Below are positions 1-7,697 of a stretch of 64,000 nt of DNA, piece after piece. Within the stretch, counting starts at the first letter, position 1, and every line of letters begins with the position of its first letter. The notes below the pieces were generated by a model. That model was not told the DNA's origin and ran no database searches. It saw only the letters and a program-made list of their open reading frames with translations. The translations under genes were made by a program, and so were the position numbers. Origin of the DNA: Geoanaerobacter pelophilus (GTDB lineage Bacteria > Desulfobacterota > Desulfuromonadia > Geobacterales > DSM-12255); contig NZ_JAHCVJ010000004.1 in assembly GCF_018476885.1 (NCBI RefSeq), forward strand, positions 348,345 to 412,344, written 5' to 3'.

Positions 1-2
1 AG

Positions 3-110
3 CAGTCAGACGGGGAGCCACAAGGTGCCGATGCCGCCTCCGGCGCTGCCCCTAAAGGCGAGAAAGTAGTAGATGCCGATTTTGAAGAGGTAAAGGACGA
101 CAAGAAGTAA
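3..110 (+). CDS. dnaK: DnaK chaperone, C-terminal end (partial)
   Basis: Only the last 35 codons are in the window. The reading frame ends in VVDADFEEVKDDKK followed by TAA, which is the typical acidic C-terminal tail of bacterial DnaK (Hsp70), preceded by a Gly/Ala/Pro-rich flexible stretch. DnaJ follows 105 bases downstream on the same strand, the usual dnaK-dnaJ order. DnaK is the ATP-driven cytoplasmic chaperone that receives substrates from DnaJ. The rest of the gene lies to the left of the window. Confidence 0.9.
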   Translation, partial: QSDGEPQGADAASGAAPKGEKVVDADFEEVKDDKK

Positions 111-190
111 TGGCGCCATTACAGCGCCACTCTGTACAATATTAACAATTTTTCCAAGCAGCAGGCAGTGGCCGGATTCCGGCCTCTGCC
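111..190 (+). other. two hairpins between dnaK and dnaJ
   Basis: Directly behind the dnaK stop codon there is a six-base-pair hairpin (TGGCGC at 111-116 pairing with GCGCCA at 124-129). A longer hairpin follows at 164-190 (GGCAG/CTGCC outside, GGCCGG/CCGGCC inside, loop ATT). The second is followed by TCTTT rather than a real U tract, so it is at best a weak terminator. It could lower dnaJ expression relative to dnaK or protect the dnaK mRNA end. This role is inference. Confidence 0.45.
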
Positions 191-215
191 TCTTTGCGTT
201 CCTAAGGGGTAGATT

Positions 216-1346
216 TTGGCCAACGGTGAAAAACGAGATTATTACGAGATTCTTGAAGTCCATAAGAATGCCTCTGAAACCGAGATCAAGAAGGCGTACC
301 GCAAGCTTGCCATCCAGTTTCACCCGGATAAGAACCAAGGGGACAAGGCATCTGAAGACAAGTTCAAAGAGGTAAGCGAAGCTTACGAAATCCTCTCCGA
401 CCCGGAAAAAAGGGCGCAGTACGACCGCTTCGGTCATGCTGGTGTCAGCGGCAACAACTTCGGTGGCGCCGGCGGCTTCGGCTTCGGGGCCGGCACTCCG
501 TTTGGCGATATCTTTTCCGACATCTTCGGCGACGTCTTCGGTGGCGGTGGGGCCAGACAGCGCGGCCGGGGACGACGTGGCGACGACCTTCAGTACACTC
601 TTGATATCAGCTTTGAAGATGCAGCCAACGGCCTGGAAACAAAGATCGATGTCCCTTACGCCAAACGGTGCGATACCTGCGGCGGCTCCGGCGCAAAACC
701 AGGCACCGAGCCGAAAACCTGTCCGACATGTCGTGGCGCAGGCCAGGTTCGCTTCCAGCAGGGTTTCTTCAGCGTCAGCAGGACCTGCAGCCATTGCAAC
801 GGCGAAGGCAAGATTCTCGACAACCCTTGTGGCACCTGTCGTGGCTCCGGCAGCGTCAAGGACACCAAGACCCTTTCCGTCAAGGTACCTCCCGGTGTAG
901 AGACCGGCAACCGCCTGAAACTCACCAACGAAGGCGGCCAGGGAACCAAGGGGGGCGGCAATGGTGATCTTTACGTCCTGATCAATGTTCGCGAACATCC
1001 GATATTTTCCCGCGAGGGGAATGATGTTATCTGCGAAACCCCGATCAGTTTCACCCAGGCGGCCCTTGGCGCAGAAATCCAGATCCCGACCCTGGATGGC
1101 AAGGTTTCGCTCAAGATTCCCGAAGGTACCCAATCCGGTAAGATCTTCCGGCTCAGAGGCAAGGGTATCCCGGTGCTCCAGGGTTATGGCCGGGGCGATC
1201 AGCTCGTCGTGGTCAGGGTGGAAACACCGACCAACCTGAACCGGCAGCAGCGCGAGCTGCTGGAGGAGTTTGCCCGGATCAGCAGCGAAGATGTGCATCC
1301 CATGGGGAAGAGCTTTCTTGACAAGGTCATGGACATGTTCAAGTGA
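216..1346 (+). CDS. dnaJ: DnaJ (Hsp40) co-chaperone
   Basis: This is full-length DnaJ, 376 residues. It delivers unfolded clients to DnaK and stimulates DnaK ATPase through the J domain. Visible parts are the J domain at residues 5-70 with HPD at 36-38, a Gly/Phe-rich region at about 75-117, four zinc-binding CxxCxGxG repeats ([32 protein letters not shown]), and the C-terminal substrate-binding domains. The start is TTG at 216, chosen because AAGGGG lies a few bases upstream and the J domain begins immediately. It follows dnaK and overlaps the next gene by 4 bases. Confidence 0.97.
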   Translation: MANGEKRDYYEILEVHKNASETEIKKAYRKLAIQFHPDKNQGDKASEDKFKEVSEAYEILSDPEKRAQYDRFGHAGVSGNNFGGAGGFGFGAGTPFGDIFSDIFGDVFGGGGARQRGRGRRGDDLQYTLDISFEDAANGLETKIDVPYAKRCDTCGGSGAKPGTEPKTCPTCRGAGQVRFQQGFFSVSRTCSHCNGEGKILDNPCGTCRGSGSVKDTKTLSVKVPPGVETGNRLKLTNEGGQGTKGGGNGDLYVLINVREHPIFSREGNDVICETPISFTQAALGAEIQIPTLDGKVSLKIPEGTQSGKIFRLRGKGIPVLQGYGRGDQLVVVRVETPTNLNRQQRELLEEFARISSEDVHPMGKSFLDKVMDMFK

Positions 1347-1900
1347 CCGTTTTCCCGGCAAAAATCATCAGCGCCGTGCTGCTGGCCACGATCCTGATCA
1401 CTGAGCCGGCAACTGCAGCAAGCCATGCAGCGCAAACAACCCTGCTGAGGAACCGTGAGTTTGCCGAAGCGCTGACAGAAGGGATTCGCACCGCCAGGAA
1501 AAGCATTTATCTTTCCTTCTTTCTCTTCAAGGCAACCACCGCACGGAACAACCTGCCGCGGCAGATTGCCGAGGAGCTGGTGCGCGCCCAAAAGCGGGGT
1601 GTTAATGTCACGGTCTTGCTGGAACGCCCCTCTAAAGAACGCTCCCCTGCAGGAGGCGACTCACTTTACAACGATAACCGGCAGACCGCGGACCTGCTGT
1701 CCCGCGGCGGGGTAAAGGTATTTTTCGACTCGCCGTCAGTAACGACACACACCAAGGTTGCTGTCATTGACGGTCACCTGGTTTTTATCGGAAGCCACAA
1801 CCTCTCCCAGAGCGCTTTGCAGCATAACAACGAGCTCTCGGTCCTGCTCGACTCACCGGAGCTGGCAGCAGAGGTCAAGGCTTACTTGGACAGGCTCTGA
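1343..1900 (+). CDS. exported phospholipase D-like nuclease family protein
   Basis: This 185-residue protein starts with GTG, which overlaps the dnaJ stop (GTGA), so translation is probably coupled. Residues 1-25 form a hydrophobic signal peptide. The C-terminal half carries one HKD motif, [22 protein letters not shown], in the classic HxKx4Dx6GSxN order. A single HKD motif and this size match the Nuc/NucT group of the PLD superfamily, which works as a dimer and hydrolyses phosphodiesters such as nucleic acids. Periplasmic location is inferred from the signal peptide. The substrate cannot be told from sequence, and its link to dnaJ may be positional only. Confidence 0.8.
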   Translation: MTVFPAKIISAVLLATILITEPATAASHAAQTTLLRNREFAEALTEGIRTARKSIYLSFFLFKATTARNNLPRQIAEELVRAQKRGVNVTVLLERPSKERSPAGGDSLYNDNRQTADLLSRGGVKVFFDSPSVTTHTKVAVIDGHLVFIGSHNLSQSALQHNNELSVLLDSPELAAEVKAYLDRL

Positions 1901-1903
1901 TCG

Positions 1904-1931
1904 TTGCATTCTGCACCAAATCAAGTACAAT
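1904..1931 (+). promoter_or_regulatory. predicted sigma70 promoter for the DUF507 genes
   Basis: TTGCAT at 1904-1909 and TACAAT at 1926-1931 are separated by 16 bases. The pair lies in the 63-base gap between the PLD-like gene and the first DUF507 gene. It matches consensus well, but nothing beyond position supports it. Confidence 0.45.
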
Positions 1932-1963
1932 AGCCCCGTCGCCCTTACTGTGAAAGGACCACT

Positions 1964-2251
1964 ATGCGCCTGAAAGACGAGCAGATCCACCGGCTGGCGG
2001 AAAAGGTCATTACCGACCTGTCAACAGCCGGCCTGATAAAGCTGAAGTCCGAACGAGGCGCTGCCCTCAATGCCGTTAAAAATGCGATAACTGCGGACCT
2101 CAAGGCAGAGGAAGCTCTGGAACGCGATGCAGAAAACCTGCTTGACCAGACCCTTCGCTCCATGGGAAGCGGTGCTGCAAGCATAGACCGGCACAAGATG
2201 TTCAGAATGATCAAGGAAAAACTGGCCAAAGAACGGAAAATTGTCCTATGA
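1964..2251 (+). CDS. DUF507 family protein, first copy
   Basis: This 95-residue, charged, mostly alpha-helical protein has the DUF507 pattern: MRLKDEQIHRLAEKVI at the N-terminus and KMFRMIKEKLAKER at the C-terminus. The molecular function of the family is unknown to me. It has no signal peptide or membrane segment, so it is probably cytoplasmic. Its stop overlaps the start of a second DUF507 gene by 4 bases (ATGA), so the two are almost certainly co-translated and may form a heteromer. A GAAAGGACC ribosome site precedes the ATG. Confidence 0.8.
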   Translation: MRLKDEQIHRLAEKVITDLSTAGLIKLKSERGAALNAVKNAITADLKAEEALERDAENLLDQTLRSMGSGAASIDRHKMFRMIKEKLAKERKIVL

Positions 2252-2520
2252 GAGCGAGCGAAGACCGAATTTCCCATATAGCCCACAAGATTCAGGACAA
2301 GCTGTGGGGTGACGACCTGGCCGACTTCCCCGATGAAGGGCGAGCGCTGTCGGCAATCAAGCAGTCCATTGCCAGTTACTTTGCCATTGCCGACGAAATA
2401 GATGAGGCGGTCAGGAGCAAGCTCTCCTCCTATTCCCAGGCAAAAGTACCCGGCAGCCGCGATTGGGAAGTGCTCTACAACAAATTTTTCCAGGAAGAGG
2501 CGGCCAAGCGTAAATGGTGA
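2248..2520 (+). CDS. DUF507 family protein, second copy
   Basis: This 90-residue protein is similar in layout to the upstream gene: RISHIAHKIQDKLW at the start, an acidic and helical middle, and WEVLYNKFFQEEAAKRKW at the end. It is recognised as DUF507 with no known function. The tandem arrangement suggests an old duplication. The start ATG overlaps the stop of the first copy, and its own stop overlaps the start of the downstream lipoprotein gene, giving a tightly packed three-gene unit. Confidence 0.78.
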   Translation: MRASEDRISHIAHKIQDKLWGDDLADFPDEGRALSAIKQSIASYFAIADEIDEAVRSKLSSYSQAKVPGSRDWEVLYNKFFQEEAAKRKW

Positions 2521-3080
2521 TGAAAAGCCTGATGATTGCATTCAAGTTGGCCTTACTGTCCGGGATGCTGCTGACTGTCCTGTTGCTTCAAGGTTGTGGG
2601 CCTGCTGCCCAAGTTGCCGTTAAGCCAGACTTTAAGCCACCGGCAGAACTGGATATCATCTACGTGGTCCCCTTCTCAAGCACTCTTGTCCCTGACGAGG
2701 TCAAGGAAACGGCATTTAACGACCTGGTCGATATCCTGAACGAGAACCGGAAAAAGGTCGGAGTCCAGCAGTTCGAGATCATCAAGGGCGAACTGAAGGA
2801 CCAAGACGCAACATGGCTGGCTAAACAGCTTTACATTTCCGGAGAGTTCTGGAGCTATATAGAAAACGCCGGCTGCTGCAACACCGAACTGCGCATCCGC
2901 GCCAGGGTCGGCCTTACCGAGCCAGGCAAAACTGTCCCCACCTTCGAGGTAACACTCCCGCTGGAAAGCTTTTTCGATCATGACCGCTCCACCCTGGAAA
3001 AAGAGAAGATCCTGCTCGCCAAGCGCCTGGCACGGGAACTTGCCATCCTCATCATCCCCCCCCTTGCCGAAAGAAGATAA
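2514..3080 (+). CDS. predicted lipoprotein of unknown function
   Basis: This 188-residue protein has an N-terminal hydrophobic stretch ending in the lipobox LLQGC, so it should be lipidated and anchored in the inner or outer membrane. The mature part has no family I recognise. It reads as alternating beta and helical segments and contains a Cys pair (AGCCNTEL). Two starts are possible, ATG at 2514 (overlapping the DUF507 stop) and ATG at 2520; GGAAGAGG upstream fits either. It is the last gene of the DUF507 unit and lies just before the groES promoter. Confidence 0.7.
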   Translation: MVMKSLMIAFKLALLSGMLLTVLLLQGCGPAAQVAVKPDFKPPAELDIIYVVPFSSTLVPDEVKETAFNDLVDILNENRKKVGVQQFEIIKGELKDQDATWLAKQLYISGEFWSYIENAGCCNTELRIRARVGLTEPGKTVPTFEVTLPLESFFDHDRSTLEKEKILLAKRLARELAILIIPPLAERR

Positions 3081-3097
3081 TTTTTTTGATTAGAGGC

Positions 3098-3126
3098 TTG
3101 ATTTTTAGGGGAGCGGTGTTTATATT
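3098..3126 (+). promoter_or_regulatory. groESL promoter
   Basis: TTGATT at 3098-3103 and TATATT at 3121-3126 are spaced 17 bases apart. Transcription would begin near 3133, so the CIRCE operator directly overlaps the start site. Confidence 0.8.
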
Positions 3127-3136
3127 GAATTCACCA

Positions 3137-3163
3137 TTAGCACTCAACGCAACTGAGTGCTAA
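3137..3163 (+). promoter_or_regulatory. CIRCE operator (HrcA binding site)
   Basis: A perfect CIRCE element: TTAGCACTC, nine spacer bases, GAGTGCTAA. HrcA binds this inverted repeat and represses heat-shock operons until GroEL becomes occupied with unfolded protein. It sits between the promoter and groES. Confidence 0.97.
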
Positions 3164-3215
3164 TTTTTTTCCCGAAAAAACTATTTACTTCACTAGAGGA
3201 AAGGAGAAGCACAGC

Positions 3216-3503
3216 ATGAAACTCAGACCATTGCAGGACCGTATCATCGTAAAGAGACTCGAAGAAGAGAGCAAGACAGCAGGCGGTATCTTTATTCCGG
3301 AAACAGCAAAAGAGAAGCCGCAGAAGGGCGAAGTAGTCGCCGTTGGCAATGGCAAGAAAACCGAAGACGGAAAGATCATTCCGGTTGATGTCAAGACTGG
3401 CGACAAAGTACTTTTCGGCAAGTATGCCGGCACCGAAATCAAGGTTGATGGCGAAGAATTCCTGATTATGCGCGAAGACGATATTCTCGGCATCATGGAG
3501 TAA
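3216..3503 (+). CDS. groES: GroES co-chaperonin (Hsp10)
   Basis: This is a 95-residue standard-length GroES. It forms the seven-subunit lid of the GroEL folding chamber. Visible are the N-terminal [14 protein letters not shown], the mobile loop [18 protein letters not shown], and the C-terminal [25 protein letters not shown] ribosome site precedes the ATG. It is first in the groES-groEL operon, behind a sigma70 promoter and CIRCE, so it should be repressed by HrcA and induced by heat or misfolding stress. Confidence 0.98.
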   Translation: MKLRPLQDRIIVKRLEEESKTAGGIFIPETAKEKPQKGEVVAVGNGKKTEDGKIIPVDVKTGDKVLFGKYAGTEIKVDGEEFLIMREDDILGIME

Positions 3504-3514
3504 TAGCGGCATAG

Positions 3515-5206
<1,692 letters not shown>

Positions 5207-5212
5207 CAACGG

Positions 5213-5325
5213 AACGGTTCTTTTGCGCCCTGGCGGCGTAAGTCTGCGGTCTCATTTGTGCGGCGTAGCGATGCTACGCCTCCGCATGATCCCTTAACAG
5301 CCTTGCCAGGACACAAAATTCCTCG
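5213..5325 (+). repeat. dispersed imperfect palindrome, copy 1
   Basis: One of three related elements in this window. The outer arms are TTTTGCGCCCTGGC (5221-5234) and its near-complement GCCAGGACACAAAA (5305-5318). The centre is a perfect eight-pair hairpin, GGCGTAGC (5262-5269), loop GAT, GCTACGCC (5273-5280). It starts 6 bases behind the groEL stop codon. It encodes nothing evident. About three quarters of its bases match copy 2 by eye. Confidence 0.85.
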
Positions 5326-5336
5326 TCTCAGATAAC

Positions 5337-5376
5337 AAAAAAAGGGAGCTGACAGTAATGTCAGCTCCCTTTTTTT
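5337..5376. terminator. bidirectional terminator between groEL and kup
   Basis: A perfect 12-base-pair stem (AGGGAGCTGACA at 5343-5354, TGTCAGCTCCCT at 5359-5370) with loop GTAA is flanked by a run of A on the left and a run of T on the right. It can therefore end both the plus-strand groESL transcript and the minus-strand kup transcript. Confidence 0.93.
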
Positions 5377-5426
5377 GTTCTGCTGGTTCCTTACGAGCGT
5401 GCGCTTTTTTCGCTAGCTCAAGGCTG

Positions 5427-7247
5427 TTACATCTCCACCCTGGTGACAACCCCCTGCAGCTTGCTGGCTGGCAGTTTGTTGAACTGCACGAAGTTGGGGG
5501 TGACCTTTTTGATGAAGGAGAACAGTCGCCAGAAGATGTTATTGGTGGCGATATCCTCGACCCCGTAGAAAATGACCTTTTCCTGAATGCCGTTGTCCTT
5601 GAGCAGCGTTTCGATATCGATCCGCTCCATGTAGCCGGCCTTGATATCGAAGGAGTCCAGGCCAGTGCTTATCTTCTCGTTCATGCAGGTGAAAATGCCG
5701 AACGGCTCGTCGGTGCGGACAATGGAGATAAAGACATTGCGCTCGTAGATGATATTGCTCCGGATGATGCAGTGCACCACGTAAGGCGGCACCACCGGGG
5801 TCTCCCTGGTGAAGAACAGCCCGGTCCCCGGAATGTTCTTGTCCTTGGCATAGATCTGGTTGTAAGCGAGCAGGAAGGTTTCCAGGTCGAGCGGCTTCAG
5901 CGAGCGGTACAGCGCCCGCTGGCCGCGGGTCCAGACCATGATCACGGCAAACGGGATGGCAGCGAGAATCAACGACCAGTAACCGCCATGAGGGAGCTTG
6001 TTCAGGTTGGAGATCAGGAAGATCGTGTCAATGAGGGTCACGAACAGCGCGATCGGCACCTTCCACTTCTTGGTAGTGTGGGAGAAGATCATGACCATCA
6101 TGATGCCGGTAATGGTCATGGTGCCGGTGACCGCAAGGCCGTAGGCCGCCGCCAGGTTCTCTGACTTCCTGAACACCAGCATGATCATGATCACCAGCGC
6201 CAGCAGCAGCCAGTTGACCGAGCCGATGTAAATCTGCGACTTAAGGTGACTGGAGGTGTAATCGACCTTCAGCAGCGGCATGATCCGCGTGGTAATCCCC
6301 TGGTAAACTATGGAAAAGACGCCGCTGATCAGCGCCTGCGAGGCAATGACCGTTGCCGAAACCGTGAGCAGCAAAAACGGGATATAGAGCATCGGCGCTT
6401 CCCAGCGGATCATGCCAAACAGGATATTCTTGGCATCAGGGTGGTGCAATATATAGGCGCCCTGGCCCAGGTAGTTGACCAGCAGGGCGATGAACACAAA
6501 ATACCAGGCGCGGATGATCGGCTTGCGCCCCAGGTGGCCCATGTCGGCGTAAAGTGCCTCGCCGCCGGTGGCGCAGAGAATAACCTCAGAGAGTATAAAA
6601 AACCCGGCCATGCCATTGGTTGCCAGAAAATTAATCGCATACCATGGGCTGACCGCTTTCAAAACCTCTGGTGCAGAAGCAATGGCTATCCCGCCAGAAA
6701 TCGTCAGCGACGCAAACCAAATGACCATCAGCGGGCCAAATGCCCTGGCAACCTTATCAGTCCCCTTGAACTGAAAGATAAAGAGCCCGACGGCGATAAT
6801 CGCGGCAATCAGGATCAGTACCCCTTGGGGCGTATGCTCAAGCCCTGGGATCAGTTCCAGACCCTCGACCGCGGAGAGAATAGATATGGCCGGGGTGATG
6901 ACGCCATCACCCAGCAGCAGGGAAACTCCGAGAAAGGAGAGGAACCCGACAAAAACAATCTGCCGTCCCGGTTTGAGCAGTTTGGCAAGGATTTCCTTGA
7001 GTACAATGGTGCCGCCTTCGCCCTTGCGCCCCAGACTCATGGCGAGCCAGGCATACTCGACGGTTACCAGAATAATCAGGGTCCAGACAATGAGGGAGAG
7101 AATACCGAAGATATGATCCGGCGTAGGTTTGGTGAGGGTCATAATAACAGTGAGGGTATATATGGGACTGGTGCCGATGTCGCCGAAAACCAGCCCCATC
7201 GACTTAACGATGCCACCCCAGTATGAGTCCTGCTCGCCATGCTTCAT
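5427..7247 (-). CDS. kup: Kup-type potassium uptake transporter
   Basis: This is a 606-residue KUP/HAK/KT family low-affinity potassium:proton symporter of the inner membrane. The N-terminus carries the family signature GLVFGDIGTSPIYT, followed by about twelve hydrophobic segments and a roughly 150-residue cytoplasmic C-terminal domain. A TTG further upstream would add five residues, but GGAGGAGG lies just before the ATG at 7247, so I take that start. It stands alone on the minus strand, preceded by a c-di-AMP riboswitch with terminator. Potassium uptake should therefore be shut off when c-di-AMP is high. Confidence 0.95.
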   Translation of the reverse strand: MKHGEQDSYWGGIVKSMGLVFGDIGTSPIYTLTVIMTLTKPTPDHIFGILSLIVWTLIILVTVEYAWLAMSLGRKGEGGTIVLKEILAKLLKPGRQIVFVGFLSFLGVSLLLGDGVITPAISILSAVEGLELIPGLEHTPQGVLILIAAIIAVGLFIFQFKGTDKVARAFGPLMVIWFASLTISGGIAIASAPEVLKAVSPWYAINFLATNGMAGFFILSEVILCATGGEALYADMGHLGRKPIIRAWYFVFIALLVNYLGQGAYILHHPDAKNILFGMIRWEAPMLYIPFLLLTVSATVIASQALISGVFSIVYQGITTRIMPLLKVDYTSSHLKSQIYIGSVNWLLLALVIMIMLVFRKSENLAAAYGLAVTGTMTITGIMMVMIFSHTTKKWKVPIALFVTLIDTIFLISNLNKLPHGGYWSLILAAIPFAVIMVWTRGQRALYRSLKPLDLETFLLAYNQIYAKDKNIPGTGLFFTRETPVVPPYVVHCIIRSNIIYERNVFISIVRTDEPFGIFTCMNEKISTGLDSFDIKAGYMERIDIETLLKDNGIQEKVIFYGVEDIATNNIFWRLFSFIKKVTPNFVQFNKLPASKLQGVVTRVEM

Positions 7248-7290
7248 CACTACCTCCTCCAAGACAGGTTACTTGTAGGGGCTGACCATC

Positions 7291-7324
7291 GGAAAACTAA
7301 AAACCGCCGGCATGAACCGGCGGT
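7291..7324 (-). terminator. riboswitch-controlled intrinsic terminator upstream of kup
   Basis: Read on the minus strand, ACCGCCGG, a six-base loop and CCGGCGGT (7303-7324) form a perfect GC-rich stem followed by TTTTTAGTTTT. It lies between the c-di-AMP aptamer and the kup start codon, the expected position for an expression platform that ends transcription when ligand is bound. Confidence 0.88.
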
Positions 7325-7349
7325 GTGCAATCCGCTATCCTGCCCTTCC

Positions 7350-7490
7350 AGGTGCCTACGAGGTTAGCTGACGGGCTTGAGGCTGAAAGTCCTCGATCCT
7401 GAGAAAAACCTCTTGTCGGCTTGCTCTCAGGAATTCGCCCCTGTTGATCGGGTCCCCCGCATCCGTTCCGTGGAACGAATCTCGGCTGCA
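7350..7490 (-). promoter_or_regulatory. c-di-AMP riboswitch (ydaO/yuaA class)
   Basis: On the minus strand the leader holds the hallmark conserved pieces of the ydaO aptamer in order: GGGGGACCC (complement of 7450-7458), then GGGGCGAATTC, and near the 3' end CAGCTAACCTCGTAGGC (complement of 7354-7370). This class binds cyclic di-AMP and usually turns genes off. It is commonly found before potassium transporters, which matches kup downstream. The boundaries are approximate because I could not fold the RNA. Confidence 0.9.
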
Positions 7491-7501
7491 TTTTTTCGCC
7501 A

Positions 7502-7529
7502 GTTATACTCTTTCTGGCACCAGAGTCAA
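7502..7529 (-). promoter_or_regulatory. promoter of the kup riboswitch leader
   Basis: On the minus strand, TTGACT (complement of 7524-7529) and TATAAC (complement of 7502-7507) are 16 bases apart. Transcription would start near 7495, just before the aptamer. Confidence 0.75.
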
Positions 7530-7629
7530 GATATTCGATGGATTCACATTCCCCGGTTTCGGCAATGCGCAACAAGTGCCAGACCGGAGAAACTGCGGGC
7601 TTTGGTAACGTCCCGCAGGTGAAAGGCTC

Positions 7630-7658
7630 TTGACTTTTCGAAGGGTTCCCGCTAGGTT
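7630..7658 (+). promoter_or_regulatory. predicted promoter of ileS-lspA
   Basis: TTGACT (7630-7635) and TAGGTT (7653-7658) have a 17-base spacer, 40 bases upstream of ileS. The -10 box is imperfect. No T-box leader is visible in front of this aminoacyl-tRNA synthetase gene. Confidence 0.5.
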
Positions 7659-7697
7659 ATAACGTTTTTCACCCATCATTCCCGGAGGCACTCCCGT

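Noticed and set aside
6..1361. 451-codon minus-strand open frame opposite dnaJ
   Set aside because: It is the complement of the well-supported dnaJ gene; no ribosome site or recognisable domain, and the composition reflects high-GC third positions of dnaJ.
6246..7226. 326-codon plus-strand open frame opposite kup
   Set aside because: Shadow of kup. It is rich in Asn, Gln, Arg and Asp, as expected from the complement of membrane-protein codons.
7560..7697. T-box leader before ileS
   Set aside because: I see no T-box consensus bulge, specifier loop or antiterminator; only an ordinary promoter is supported.
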